38,193 bases of DNA from an uncultured Lachnospiraceae bacterium (GCA_902780405.1 CACZFI010000011.1:1-38193); one strand, 5' to 3'; positions 7,808 through 17,535 are shown, counted from the first letter of the stretch. Numbers and translations are program-made. Notes: a model not told the origin generated them from the sequence alone.

Positions 7808-9287
7808 TGAATTTCATAAAGGCGTTTCGACCGTTTTCATCACATTTGTAGACGCCTGCACAGTCAAGTACTTTGGCAAAAACCTTGCCGATTTCCTCCT
7901 GCACAATGCCGTGTATGTTCGAAGGAGAAATGTCGCTTCTAGAGAGGATCCGTTCCTTAGCCCAGGGGACGTGGGAGGCAATCTCCGGGATGGAATCAAG
8001 GTCACTGCCGGCCAAGACAGCATCCTCGAGAATCTGCATCTCCTTCTTTAACCGGGCAGGGAGAACCGCAAGCCCCATCACTTCGATCAGTCCGATATTC
8101 TCCTTCTTGATGTGGTGATACTGCGGGTGCGGATGGTACTCGCCGAGGGGATGCTCGTCCGTCGTAATGTTGTTTCGAAGTACGAGATCCAGTTCGAAGA
8201 GATCGCCCCGCATCCTTGCGATGGGGGTGATGGTGTTGTGAGGGGTTCCGTCCGTTTCCGCGAGGATGAAAGCATCGCGGTCGGTATAAGCTCTCCAGTC
8301 GGTAAGAATGTGGTCGGCAAGCTCGGCAATCCGTGCAGGCGAACTGCCCTGCAGACGGATGGTGGAAAGCGGCCAGCGGATAATGCCCGCGTGTACGTCC
8401 TCGAAGGAAGGGATCACAAATTCGCGTTCGTAGGGCGCACGAACCATGGGAAATTCGTAGCCGCCGCCCTGGAAGTGGTCGTGGCTCAAGATCGATCCGC
8501 CGACGATGGGAAGATCCGCATTGGAGCCGGCCGTGTAGTGCGGAAACTGCCGGACAAAGTCGAGGAGCTTGGTGAAGCATGCCTTGTCGATCTTCATCGG
8601 GATATGTTCCTTGTTGAAGATGATGCAGTGCTCGTTGTAGTAGACATAGGGGGAGTACTGCAGATAGTAGTCGTCACCCGCGAGTGTAAGCGGGATGATC
8701 CGGTGGTTGGCCCTGGCCGGATGCGTAACGTGTCCCGCATAGCCCTCATTCTCCCGGCAGAGCAGACAGGCGGGATAGCCGGACTGCTTCGCCTGACCGG
8801 CCTTCGCGATATCGCGCGGATCCTTCTCGGGCTTTGAGAGATTGATCGTGATATCGAGATCGCCGTAGGGGGTCGGCGCCGTCCACTTCTCGTCCTTTTT
8901 GATCCTGTCCGTGCGGATGTAATTCGTGTTTTTGGAAAATGTATAGTAGAATTCCGTGGCTTCCTGCGGAGAAATATTTAACGCCGCACGAAATTTCTCC
9001 TGTACAACGGAGGGCGGAGGTGTAAGAAGCCCCATGATCTCCGTGTCAAAGAGGTCGCGGAAGGTTACGGTATCTTCCTCGATGAGTCCCTTCGAAAGAG
9101 CAAGCGTTGTCATATCCTGCAGGATATCTGCCAGCGGACGTTCCTTCGGGGTATCCGACGGCGCTTCGTAGGAAGCTTCATGAAAGAGGGCAAGCAGCCG
9201 GTTGACGGTATAGACGATGTCAGCCTCATGAATGAGACCGTGCGAGCGCCCGTATTCGATCAGTTCGTATATCAGTTGGTTGAGCAT
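7794..9287 (-). CDS. galT: UDP-glucose--hexose-1-phosphate uridylyltransferase (Firmicutes type)
   Basis: A 497-residue cytoplasmic enzyme of the Leloir pathway: it swaps UMP between UDP-glucose and galactose 1-phosphate, giving glucose 1-phosphate and UDP-galactose. The catalytic HxH motif is in SHDHFQGG (His269 and His271), within the GGSILSHDHFQGGGYEFPM block typical of the long Gram-positive form, which is unlike the roughly 350-residue E. coli enzyme. An ATG at 9302 also opens the frame, but its own first codons contain GGAGGT placed 7 nt before the ATG at 9287, so the latter is the start. It is the last gene of the galactoside operon, 45 nt after galK. No clear terminator follows; the DUF6033-gene promoter overlaps its end. 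Confidence 0.95.
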   Translation of the reverse strand: MLNQLIYELIEYGRSHGLIHEADIVYTVNRLLALFHEASYEAPSDTPKERPLADILQDMTTLALSKGLIEEDTVTFRDLFDTEIMGLLTPPPSVVQEKFRAALNISPQEATEFYYTFSKNTNYIRTDRIKKDEKWTAPTPYGDLDITINLSKPEKDPRDIAKAGQAKQSGYPACLLCRENEGYAGHVTHPARANHRIIPLTLAGDDYYLQYSPYVYYNEHCIIFNKEHIPMKIDKACFTKLLDFVRQFPHYTAGSNADLPIVGGSILSHDHFQGGGYEFPMVRAPYEREFVIPSFEDVHAGIIRWPLSTIRLQGSSPARIAELADHILTDWRAYTDRDAFILAETDGTPHNTITPIARMRGDLFELDLVLRNNITTDEHPLGEYHPHPQYHHIKKENIGLIEVMGLAVLPARLKKEMQILEDAVLAGSDLDSIPEIASHVPWAKERILSRSDISPSNIHGIVQEEIGKVFAKVLDCAGVYKCDENGRNAFMKFIATL

Positions 9288-9332
9288 AGGTTCTACCTCC
9301 ATCTTGTATGTGTGGGCGGTTTGAAACGCTGC

Positions 9333-10622
9333 TTACATCACGCGGGTGCCGCCGTACTTTCTGATACGCATCACAGTGGATGCACCTTCTCCGTACAGAT
9401 CTTCCATGGCTTTTTGATACCGCGCCACGGCTTCCTTTTTTACAAATGCCTGGATCGTGCCTGCAAATCCGCCGCCATGCACACGGGCACAGCCGTCGTT
9501 TCCGAGAACAAGGTCGCTTACGGCAAGCCCTACGGATACGTTCTGGTGTGCAACATCCTTATTGGTGTATACGTTCTGCAGGTACTTGAAGGAGGAATCC
9601 CCGGATGCGCGAAAGTCTAAGAGGAAGCGGTCAAAGTCGCCTTCGCTTAACGCATCCGCCTCGCTTACGGCACGGTGGTTCTCGCGGAGAAAATGAAGTG
9701 CGCGAAGTGCTGCTCTGTCACCGCAGGTTTCCCGAATCTTCGGAATACCGGCGAGAAGCGCATCCTCGTCCACGTCGCGTAAGTACGCTCTGCCGAAGCA
9801 TGCCGCAGCAGCCTTCATCTCGGCCGGAACCGCAGCGTAGTCATCGGTCAGATCCGCATGGGATCCCTTGGTATCTGTGATCACCAAAGCGTAGCCTGCA
9901 GCATCGAGGTCGAAGGTGATGCGGTGGATCTTTGGCTGCTTCGGATCGAAAAAGTCAATCTGAGTCAGGCTTCCGACGGAGCAGGCCATCTGGTCCATCA
10001 GACCGCAGGGCTTGCCGAAGAAATCGTTCTCCGCAAACTGTCCGTATTTGGCGATGGATACCGCATCGATGGCGTCGTCGTTAAAAAGCCCCGAGAGAAT
10101 GGTGCCGATCAGGGTCTCGAAGGCCGCGGAGGAAGAAAGCCCGGAGCCCGAGAGAACGTCGCTTGTGATGTAGGCGGAGAAACCGCCGATGTTGTAGCCT
10201 GCCTCGCGTACTGCGTACAGCATGCCCTTTATGAGGGCTTCGGTCGTGCCGGCTTCGGACGGGTTCTTGTCGAGTTTGTCTAATGTGATCGACATCATCG
10301 GGTAGCCTTCCGAAAGGATACGGATGGCTCCGTCGTCGGAAGGTGCCGTCACTGCGATCGCGTCAACGTCGACTGCGGCACAAAGTACATTGCCGTGCTG
10401 ATGATCTGTGTGGTTTCCGCCGATCTCTGCTCTCCCGGGGGCGGAGAAGACAGAGATCCCGCGACCGGACAATTCCGGAAATGTTTCGCGTGCGCGCGTG
10501 ATCGCGCTTATATAACGTTCCTTTTGATAGGTAAGGATCTCCGTGCTTCCGTAGATGTCGGCGAGTTTATCGTCGTACGCACCGGAGCGGATCTCTTGAA
10601 TTAGGGTATCTGCCTGTTTCAT
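9333..10622 (-). CDS. galK: Galactokinase
   Basis: A 429-residue GHMP-family kinase that phosphorylates galactose at C1 with ATP. It has the galactokinase signature SAPGRAEIGGNHTDHQHG, the ATP-binding loop SGSGLSSSAAFE and the third GHMP motif RVHGGGFAGTIQAF. Its signature has Ala-Glu-Ile where most galactokinases have Val-Asn-Leu-Ile-Gly-Glu-His-Thr-Asp, a variant common in clostridial enzymes, and it has about 40 residues more than the typical 390. The start codon overlaps the stop of the alpha-galactosidase gene by 4 nt (ATGA), so translation is coupled; AGGAGG sits 6 nt upstream. The galactose it uses would come from the two glycosidases encoded in the same operon. Confidence 0.95.
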   Translation of the reverse strand: MKQADTLIQEIRSGAYDDKLADIYGSTEILTYQKERYISAITRARETFPELSGRGISVFSAPGRAEIGGNHTDHQHGNVLCAAVDVDAIAVTAPSDDGAIRILSEGYPMMSITLDKLDKNPSEAGTTEALIKGMLYAVREAGYNIGGFSAYITSDVLSGSGLSSSAAFETLIGTILSGLFNDDAIDAVSIAKYGQFAENDFFGKPCGLMDQMACSVGSLTQIDFFDPKQPKIHRITFDLDAAGYALVITDTKGSHADLTDDYAAVPAEMKAAAACFGRAYLRDVDEDALLAGIPKIRETCGDRAALRALHFLRENHRAVSEADALSEGDFDRFLLDFRASGDSSFKYLQNVYTNKDVAHQNVSVGLAVSDLVLGNDGCARVHGGGFAGTIQAFVKKEAVARYQKAMEDLYGEGASTVMRIRKYGGTRVM

Positions 10623-13018
10623 GCCGTTCCTCCTGTTTCTTCAAAGAAGTAAAGTCTGGCCGCATAGTCTTCAAATACTCGGGTCTTGTCGTTGAAACCC
10701 GTACCGCCGTACGCGGGGGATAGTGCGATGCCACCGTACATCAAAGCATCGCCGCAGGCGGTTACATCCTCCGTTTCTCCGGAGAGCTTGTAAAACTTTG
10801 ACAGGAGATGATGCATTGTCGAATCCTGCCTGATATGGACGGGGGAGACAGTGTTTACAAGATCTCCGAATTCACGGATGTTGCGGGTGAAAGCCGGACT
10901 CGTCATATGGTAGATCCTGCCCGGGTCAAGGCCTCGGGGGTTCAGCCTTGCGTACTGCGCGTTGGGGATCGCATGCAGCTGGAGCAGCATGGAGACGGCA
11001 CGCTTTTGGTCCGGAGATACCACGGTCCACTCGGTCAGATTCCCTCTTCCCTGAGAGAGCAGACTCGCTTGCGTTCTTTCGTTTGCATGATTGCGGAAGG
11101 TCCTGCCGCGGTGGAAATCACCGAAGAAGAACACCTCACGCCATGACTTATAGAGCGCAATCTGTTGTCTGACGGTTTCAAGTTCCTCCTTCGGAAGGTC
11201 ATTTAAATTTACTTCGTAACCGAGTACGCCGAAGGATGCAACCGCAAATCTTGTGGCAAGCGGTGTGATCCGAAGCGTCTGATGATTCGGGACACCCGAT
11301 ACGTGTGCGCCTACGGTGGAAAGCGGATAGCCGTAGCTGTAGCCGGTCTCGATCTCCGCACGGGACATGGCGTCCGTGTTGTCGCTTCCCCAGATCTGCG
11401 GGAAGTAGGAGAGGATGCCGAGGTCAAACCGGTTGCCGCCGGATGCGCAGCCTTCGAACAGGATGTCCGGGAATTTCTCCGTGAGTGTTTTCATGACGCG
11501 GTAGAGTCCGATCATGTATCTGTGTGCGACGCTTCCCTGCGACGCAGCATCACCGCCCTGTGAAAACACATCCGTCATGGGTCGGTTCATATCCCACTTG
11601 ACGTAATCAATGTTTCTTGAGAATACATCGGACATGGCACCGATGATGTAGTCCTGTACCTCACGCTTGGAGAGGTCCAAAATGCGCTGGTTTCGGCCCT
11701 CGCTGTGCGGCCTTCCCGGAATCTCCAGCGTCCAGTCCGGGTGTGCCGCATAGAGACGGCTTTTGACATTCACCATCTCGGGCTCTACCCAGATGCCGAA
11801 CGACATGCCGAGATCGTGGATCTTCTTTGAGAGGCCCTCGATGCCGCCCGGAAGCTTCTTCCTGTCGGCGGTCCAGTCGCCCAGGGACGAGGTGTCGTCG
11901 TTCCTTCCGTCAAACCATCCGTCGTCCATAACAAAGAGTTCGATTCCAACCTTCTTCCCCGCTTTTGCGAGGGAGAGAAGCTTGCTCTCGCTGATCTTAA
12001 AGTACGCCGCCTCCCAGCTGTTTAAAAGGACCGGTCGTACCCTGTCGCGCCACACACCTCGTACGATGTGACGGCGCACGAAGCGGTGCATGTTGGCGCT
12101 CATGCCGGAGAAGCCGAGATGACTGCAGGTCATCACTGCCTCCGGTGCTTCGAAGACCTCCCCGGGGGTGAGAGGATAAGAGAAGGTCTCCGGGTGGATG
12201 CCCCAGAGGATCCGTGTTTTTCCGTGCTCGGATACCTCCGCGGATTCCGCGTGGTTTCCGCTGTAGACCAGGTTCATACCGTAGCAGATGCCGGCATCCT
12301 CTGTCGCAGAAGCTTCCGATATCATGAAGAAGGGATTGGCTGTGGAAGAAGAGACGCCCGAGGTGCTGCCTGCCGTGTGCGTGCCCTGTACCAGGGGGAC
12401 ATCGACTTTGCGCATCTCTCTTGCCCATGCACCGGCAAATCCGGTATAGACGTAGTCACCGCCCGGAAGTTCAAGGTGGCCGGAACAGATCCGGTCGATG
12501 GTAACAGGCGTGTCTCCCTCGTTGATGATCCGCGTGCGCCGCGTGATCACGTCGCAGTCCTCATAGACGATGAAGGAAAGCTCCACAATAAGATCGCGAT
12601 GCGGATCCGCAAGCCGGATGACAAGTGCTTCCGCCGCCCGGTCCGGATCGGCATAGGAGGTGGGGAGTGTCTCGTAGGGCGAAACTTCGGATACGGTTGC
12701 GGACACTACCAGGGGGTCAAAACTTCTGCTTCCGTCGGCGAAGATGCCGGTAAATGAACCGGCCCGGTAATCGCCCTTGCCTGTGGAGGAAAACTCCTGG
12801 CAGAGATCCTGCAGGATGATCGCAGGATGATCGATGTCGTAGCTTGCGCTGCAGCCGAGCGGAAACTCGTGGCGTATGATCAAATTGTCTATTCCTGTAG
12901 ACGTACGGATCCGACGGCCGTAGTAGAGATGCTCAAGGTGCCCCGTGTCCGTCTTTCGCATGGCGTAGGTCGTATGTGCCGTATGCAGAATGTAGGTGCT
13001 TTCTTTGATTTCGATCAT
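10619..13018 (-). CDS. Alpha-galactosidase, glycoside hydrolase family 36
   Basis: A 799-residue cytoplasmic GH36 enzyme removing terminal alpha-linked galactose, as in melibiose, raffinose and stachyose. The N-terminal 320 residues form the beta-supersandwich, followed by the TIM barrel with NSWEAAYF, ELFVMDDGWF, the nucleophile in YVKWDMNRP (Asp476) and the acid/base in WGSDNTDAMSR (Asp546). These align with Asp478/Asp548 of the well-studied Geobacillus GH36 enzymes. The length is at the long end for the bacterial group. No signal peptide, so substrate must be imported. GGAGGA lies 8 nt upstream of the ATG. It sits 17 nt after the transporter gene and overlaps galK by 4 nt. Confidence 0.94.
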   Translation of the reverse strand: MIEIKESTYILHTAHTTYAMRKTDTGHLEHLYYGRRIRTSTGIDNLIIRHEFPLGCSASYDIDHPAIILQDLCQEFSSTGKGDYRAGSFTGIFADGSRSFDPLVVSATVSEVSPYETLPTSYADPDRAAEALVIRLADPHRDLIVELSFIVYEDCDVITRRTRIINEGDTPVTIDRICSGHLELPGGDYVYTGFAGAWAREMRKVDVPLVQGTHTAGSTSGVSSSTANPFFMISEASATEDAGICYGMNLVYSGNHAESAEVSEHGKTRILWGIHPETFSYPLTPGEVFEAPEAVMTCSHLGFSGMSANMHRFVRRHIVRGVWRDRVRPVLLNSWEAAYFKISESKLLSLAKAGKKVGIELFVMDDGWFDGRNDDTSSLGDWTADRKKLPGGIEGLSKKIHDLGMSFGIWVEPEMVNVKSRLYAAHPDWTLEIPGRPHSEGRNQRILDLSKREVQDYIIGAMSDVFSRNIDYVKWDMNRPMTDVFSQGGDAASQGSVAHRYMIGLYRVMKTLTEKFPDILFEGCASGGNRFDLGILSYFPQIWGSDNTDAMSRAEIETGYSYGYPLSTVGAHVSGVPNHQTLRITPLATRFAVASFGVLGYEVNLNDLPKEELETVRQQIALYKSWREVFFFGDFHRGRTFRNHANERTQASLLSQGRGNLTEWTVVSPDQKRAVSMLLQLHAIPNAQYARLNPRGLDPGRIYHMTSPAFTRNIREFGDLVNTVSPVHIRQDSTMHHLLSKFYKLSGETEDVTACGDALMYGGIALSPAYGGTGFNDKTRVFEDYAARLYFFEETGGTA

Positions 13019-13035
13019 AGGCGAAGTCCTCCGCT

Positions 13036-14427
13036 TTAAGCGTTCTTCTTTTTCAGATTCTCAGCGATCTCCGCAACCTTCTCATCTGTAAGGATGAATT
13101 TTTTGCGGAAAATGATGATGGCGGCAAAGAGTCCCAAGATGGGGATGATGGTCATGGTCATGCGCAGGCCGAGCTTTGCGCTTGCCGCCACATCCTTGGC
13201 GAAGTCGATCGCATGCTCTTCCTCTGTGGTTGCCTGATTTGAAAGGCTGTTGATCGAGAGACAGAGGGATGCGATGAAGGCTGCGATGCCGGATGCAAGC
13301 TTCACCACAAAGGTCTGCATGGAGAAGATCACAGACTCGTCACGTCGTCCGTTCTTTAACTCACCGTAGTCTACCGTGTTCGCAAGGAAGACGGTGGTAA
13401 GTACCTGCAGTACGCCGTTGGCTGCGAAGATGAAGAAGCCGGGGATGAAGAGCAGGTATACGGAGGACATGTTGGTGAAGGCAATGCCGAAAAGTACGGC
13501 ATAGCCGATCATGGCAGAACCTAAGGTAATGTTGAAGATCGCCTTGTTGGTGAAGGCCTTCCGAAGCAGCGGATAGAAGAGTGCCATGGAGAAGATCTGG
13601 ATGGCGCCACCGAACATGTTGAAGAGGGTGTAGCTGTTAAACCAGCTTGTTCCGCCGAAGTCGTACTTGAAGAAGTAGATTACCAGGTTCGAAGTGATGT
13701 AGATGGAGCAGTTGATCAGGACGATTGCGATAACGATGACCATCGCCTGATCGTTTGTCAGAAGGGCCTTAAACATCTCGCCGATAGACGGGGATTTCAT
13801 GTTGACCGTGCTTTGTTCCTTGATGGATACGCAGGTGATCACGATGAAGACGATGAAGAGGATCGCCACGATCAGAGCAAAGTAACGGAAACCGATACGC
13901 TCGTTGGAACCGCCGAGTTTGTGAACGGCGAACATGGTGATGATGGTGACGATGGCGGAACCTGCACCGGCGCAGGAACGTGCCAGCGTGGTAAGTCCTT
14001 CACGCTCCGGTCCGCCCTTGGTGAAGGCGGGGATCATCGACCAGTAGGGGATGTCCATCATCGTGTAGGTGACACCCCAGAGGATGTAGGTAACCGCAGC
14101 GTACGCCGTGAGTCCCGGGCCGTCCAAAGCGGGAGGCGCGGAGAACATCAGGAAGAGGATCACTGCGTTGGTAAGGGTACCGATCAGAAGCCAGGGACGG
14201 AACTTGCCGAAGCGGGTATTCGTCTTGGCTACGATGATGCCCATGATGGGATCGTTAAATGCATCGAAGATACGGGCTGCAAGCAGGATCACACCCATTG
14301 CAACCGCAGATACGCCGAGTACATCCTGAAAGTAATAGAGGACATAGCTTGCGGAGAGCATATAGACCATGTCTTTTCCGACGGCACCGAGGCCGTAAGC
14401 TGCTTTTTCTTTGATTCCGAGTTTCAT
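13036..14427 (-). CDS. GPH-family sugar:cation symporter
   Basis: A 463-residue, 12-helix carrier of the glycoside-pentoside-hexuronide family within the MFS fold. The N-terminus (KEKAAYGLGAVGKDMVY) and the loop FDAFNDPIMG...NTRFGKFRPWLL are diagnostic: the D-x-x-x-D/N-P-x-x-G and T-R-x-G-R/K-x-R-P-W motifs line the cation and sugar sites in MelB and LacS. There is no C-terminal IIA domain, so it lacks the PTS-type regulation of LacS. Flanked by beta- and alpha-galactosidase genes, it probably takes up lactose, melibiose or both, driven by Na+ or H+. AGGAGG is 7 nt before the ATG. Confidence 0.93.
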   Translation of the reverse strand: MKLGIKEKAAYGLGAVGKDMVYMLSASYVLYYFQDVLGVSAVAMGVILLAARIFDAFNDPIMGIIVAKTNTRFGKFRPWLLIGTLTNAVILFLMFSAPPALDGPGLTAYAAVTYILWGVTYTMMDIPYWSMIPAFTKGGPEREGLTTLARSCAGAGSAIVTIITMFAVHKLGGSNERIGFRYFALIVAILFIVFIVITCVSIKEQSTVNMKSPSIGEMFKALLTNDQAMVIVIAIVLINCSIYITSNLVIYFFKYDFGGTSWFNSYTLFNMFGGAIQIFSMALFYPLLRKAFTNKAIFNITLGSAMIGYAVLFGIAFTNMSSVYLLFIPGFFIFAANGVLQVLTTVFLANTVDYGELKNGRRDESVIFSMQTFVVKLASGIAAFIASLCLSINSLSNQATTEEEHAIDFAKDVAASAKLGLRMTMTIIPILGLFAAIIIFRKKFILTDEKVAEIAENLKKKNA

Positions 14428-14438
14428 AGGCGCACCTC

Positions 14439-16868
14439 CTAGATTACGTTAAAGTCAACGGTGTAGGTTTCGTTTGTTTGCGTTGTGATCTTTAAAGTTG
14501 CCTTGCCTTTCTTTCCGGTGGTTTTTACATAGGTACCGCCCATACCGCCCTGAAGACTTACGAGTTCGGGTCCAATCAGTCGGATGCCGCCGGTGGTCTT
14601 TAAGGTGACGGGATCGTTCATGAAGGGAAGGGTGTTGCCATGTTCGTCAACTGCGCGGATCCTGACGGCAGCCACATCGTAGGTTCTGCCGTCCGTAAGC
14701 ATCGTGTGATCCACGTCAATTGCAAGGCTTTGCTTTGTCATGGGGGTGATGATCAAAGTCTTTACAACCTTGCCGTCCTTTACGGCTTCGAAACGGTAAC
14801 TCTTTGAGGCTCCGCCCCAGTCGCCGATGTATTTGTTGTAAAGTTCCACGGCGTCGCTCATCTTCATATGGTAGGCGAGGATCATTCGGAGCGCCTTTAA
14901 GTATGCGGTCTTTGGAAGTCCGTAGAGCCCGTAGCGCGCGGTTTCATTCAGGAGACGCTTCACGTCCTCGGCCTGTCTGTGCAGCATGCCTTCGTTCTCC
15001 TCAAGGGTGCTTCCGATGTAATCGTTCACCAGAATCGGACCGTGCTTCATAAAAGGATGCGTGGAATCGGAGGCGTCGTACTCCTTGATGAAGACGTCGT
15101 TCTTATACATCCGCACGGAGTCGGCGTTGGTGAAGATGTAGATGCTTCCGCGGTTGCTGCCGGGATGCTCTCCGATGTCCATGGTGGAGGAAAGGGAGAG
15201 TACGGGGGTTTCATCCTGCTGCGCCGCGTAGATCGCTGCTGCCATCTTCGGGTTGCGGAACATATCCATTACACCGTGGTAGCAGATACGGTCGCCGCTT
15301 CCGAAGTCCTTGTGTGTGTTGTAATCGAACATGCACCAGCCGAAACTGCCGCTGATGTCTTTTTGACGGGCAACTTCGTTCAAGACATTCGCATGACGGA
15401 GCGCATGCTCCATACGGTGCTCCTCCCAGTCGAAGGTCTTGGTCGGGTACATATGCCCGTTGTACTCGCTGACCAGGTACGGCTTTTTGACGTCGGGGGT
15501 TACGTCACGCTTGGGCTCACAGCCGGGGCGCTTGCCGTCATGGACGAAGTCGTTGTAGGTGAAGACATCTTCGAGGAGGCTGCCCTTCTTGTAGCAGCGA
15601 ACGCCGCCGGTCTGACGGTAGGGGTCGAGCTTGTGGGCGAGTGCGTTGGTCTCGGTGTAAAAGGCGTCGTCATCTACGGACTCATTGATCCGGACACCCC
15701 AGAGAATGATGGAGGGGTGGTTTCTGTATTCCGTGATCATCTCACGCAGATTGGTAAGCGCCTGCACCTTCCAGGCTTCATCGCCGATGTGCTGCCAACC
15801 GGGAAATTCCGTGAAGACGAGGAGACCGATCTCATCGCAGCGGGAAATGAAGTCGTGGGACTGGGGGTAGTGTGAGGTGCGGGCTGCGTTGACACCCAGT
15901 TCGTACTTTAAGATATCCGCATCGCGCCTCTGCATGGAAGCAGGCATTGCGTAGCCTACGTAAGGGTAGCTTTGGTGGCGGTTTAAACCGCGGATTTTCA
16001 CCTTGCGTCCGTTTAAGTAAAAACCGCGCTCTTTGAAGACGGCTTTTCTGAATCCGAAGGTGTCGGTTCGGGAATCCGTCTCCCGTCCGTCCGCGTCAAT
16101 CAGTCTTGTGCGCATCTCGTAGAGGGCGGGGTTCTCGATGTCCCACAGCTCCACGTCGCCGGTGAAGAAGGATAGCTCCGTCACTTCGCTCACGGATGCG
16201 GTCTCGTCGGAGACAAGTACGGTATCGTCGCCCTTTCTTAAGAGCTCCTGCACGATCTTCATGCCGAGCTTCGGATGCTTTACCTCGATCCTTGAAAAGA
16301 CCTGGGACTTTTTCGCAAACAGCCTTGTCTCTTCGGCAGGAAGCGCATAGCGGTCGGAGAGCCTGGATGCGATGTAGCAGTCGGCGATGTAGCTTTCTTC
16401 GCGGATGTCCAAGTAGACCTCGCGGTAGATGCCGCCGTAGGTCATATAGTCGATCACGAATCCGAAGGGGGGTGTGTTGAGCGTCTCGCGGCTGTCGCAC
16501 CTGACGACGATGGTATTCTCGCTGCTAAAATCAATAAAGTCGGTGATGTCGATGGTGAATGCGGTGTAGCCGGAATGGTGACTGCCTGCCTCGCGGCCGT
16601 TTACATAGACGGTGGCGTCGTGTCCCACGGCCTCGAAAGTAAGCAGAAGCGTCTTGCCTTCCCATGCGGGATCGACCGTAAGCTTCTTCACATATCCGCT
16701 TACCATCTGATACTCTGATTCGTCGAAATAGTGAAAAGGTGTCTCTTTGACTGTGTGCGGAATGCGGACAGCCGTCATCGCGTCCGTGTCTGCCTCGCCC
16801 GTAACCAGGGCGTCGCTGAAAGCTTCCGTAAAATACCAGTCATTGTTTAAGTAAATGCGTTCTCCCAT
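14439..16868 (-). CDS. Glycoside hydrolase family 2 enzyme, probable beta-galactosidase
   Basis: An 809-residue cytoplasmic GH2 enzyme. Residues 1-155 form the sugar-binding jelly roll, followed by an immunoglobulin-like domain to about 275 and the TIM barrel from 276. The acid/base is Glu396 in WGVRINES and the nucleophile Glu468 in LVSEYNGH; the conserved RGLNRHQSYPYVG segment at 293-305 marks the barrel entry. The C-terminal Ig-like domains match the shorter GH2 branch rather than 1,020-residue LacZ. Beta-galactosidase is inferred from the operon (galK, galT, GPH carrier); related GH2 enzymes include beta-glucuronidases and beta-mannosidases. AGGAGG is 10 nt before the ATG. It follows tetR by 14 nt. 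Confidence 0.87.
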   Translation of the reverse strand: MGERIYLNNDWYFTEAFSDALVTGEADTDAMTAVRIPHTVKETPFHYFDESEYQMVSGYVKKLTVDPAWEGKTLLLTFEAVGHDATVYVNGREAGSHHSGYTAFTIDITDFIDFSSENTIVVRCDSRETLNTPPFGFVIDYMTYGGIYREVYLDIREESYIADCYIASRLSDRYALPAEETRLFAKKSQVFSRIEVKHPKLGMKIVQELLRKGDDTVLVSDETASVSEVTELSFFTGDVELWDIENPALYEMRTRLIDADGRETDSRTDTFGFRKAVFKERGFYLNGRKVKIRGLNRHQSYPYVGYAMPASMQRRDADILKYELGVNAARTSHYPQSHDFISRCDEIGLLVFTEFPGWQHIGDEAWKVQALTNLREMITEYRNHPSIILWGVRINESVDDDAFYTETNALAHKLDPYRQTGGVRCYKKGSLLEDVFTYNDFVHDGKRPGCEPKRDVTPDVKKPYLVSEYNGHMYPTKTFDWEEHRMEHALRHANVLNEVARQKDISGSFGWCMFDYNTHKDFGSGDRICYHGVMDMFRNPKMAAAIYAAQQDETPVLSLSSTMDIGEHPGSNRGSIYIFTNADSVRMYKNDVFIKEYDASDSTHPFMKHGPILVNDYIGSTLEENEGMLHRQAEDVKRLLNETARYGLYGLPKTAYLKALRMILAYHMKMSDAVELYNKYIGDWGGASKSYRFEAVKDGKVVKTLIITPMTKQSLAIDVDHTMLTDGRTYDVAAVRIRAVDEHGNTLPFMNDPVTLKTTGGIRLIGPELVSLQGGMGGTYVKTTGKKGKATLKITTQTNETYTVDFNVI

Positions 16869-16882
16869 AAGCTTGCTACCTC

Positions 16883-17452
16883 CTAATGCGTCTGTCCGGT
16901 CAGGATGCCGTCCACCAGGATACCGACGACTTCGTCTAATGCGGTCTGATACGTGATCTTGTTCTTGATCAGGATATCCCTTCGGAAGAATTGCTCCAAA
17001 GATGCCTCGAGCATCATCTTCAGGATCGGGATATGGATGGGGCGGATCACACCCTCCTTCTGTCCGGTCTCGATCAGGGAGATGGTATTCTCCCAGCCGC
17101 TTTCGAGTCGTTCCTCCACCTTGGCGTAGATCTTCGGATACTTATCTTTCAGCAGGTAGAGCTGACCCAAGTCCAGGTCGCGGTAACTTGCCGGCATCAC
17201 GCCGAGGATCTTTCGGATACGATCGACGGTGGACAGGTTCGGGTCCGTTATGACCTTCGCTTCTTCCTCCTTGATGCCGTCGAAGAGATAATCCACCAGT
17301 GCGAGGAACATATCCTCCTTGTTGTCGAAGACGGTGTAGATGGTTTTCTTGCTGATGCCGAGCTCACGCGCCAGATCGTCCATTGTGAATTTTAATCCCT
17401 TGATGTTGAAGACGCGCATGGTGCCGACAAGGATTTCTTCTCGCAGTTCCAT
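16883..17452 (-). CDS. TetR/AcrR-family regulator of the galactoside operon
   Basis: A 189-residue TetR regulator. Residues 4-50 form the helix-turn-helix domain (FTMDDLARELGISKKTIYTVF), and the remaining 135 residues are the variable ligand-binding and dimer domain. It is the first gene of the operon and lies 14 nt upstream of the GH2 gene, so it should regulate itself along with the catabolic genes. A TGGAAAC-TT-GTTTCCA palindrome between its promoter and start codon is the likely operator. The frame also opens 39 nt earlier, but that would include the operator; GGGAGG sits 5 nt before the ATG used here. The inducer is unknown; a galactoside or galactose is the natural guess. Confidence 0.9.
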   Translation of the reverse strand: MELREEILVGTMRVFNIKGLKFTMDDLARELGISKKTIYTVFDNKEDMFLALVDYLFDGIKEEEAKVITDPNLSTVDRIRKILGVMPASYRDLDLGQLYLLKDKYPKIYAKVEERLESGWENTISLIETGQKEGVIRPIHIPILKMMLEASLEQFFRRDILIKNKITYQTALDEVVGILVDGILTGQTH

Positions 17453-17474
17453 AGTAACCTCCCATATAACAAAA

Positions 17475-17504
17475 TGGAAACTTGTTTCCAAAATCCGGTT
17501 TCCA
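17475..17504. promoter_or_regulatory. Probable TetR operator
   Basis: TGGAAAC-TT-GTTTCCA (17475-17490) is a perfect 16-bp palindrome lying between the -10 box and the tetR start. An extra GTTTCCA half-site is at 17498-17504 and another at 17557-17563, upstream of the -35 box. The repeated GGAAAC half-site supports a real binding sequence and possible cooperative repression. Confidence 0.72.
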
Positions 17505-17506
17505 TA

Positions 17507-17535
17507 ATTGTAGCAAAAGAACTATATTTCGACAA
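17507..17535 (-). promoter_or_regulatory. Promoter of the tetR-galactoside operon
   Basis: On the minus strand TTGTCG (17535-17530) and TACAAT (17512-17507) are separated by 17 bases. The operator half-sites begin immediately downstream, so bound repressor would cover the transcription start. Confidence 0.72.

Noticed and set aside
9333..10622. Mevalonate kinase or homoserine kinase instead of galactokinase
   Set aside because: The PGRAEIGGNHTDHQHG signature is specific to galactokinases, and galT and two galactosidases are in the same operon.
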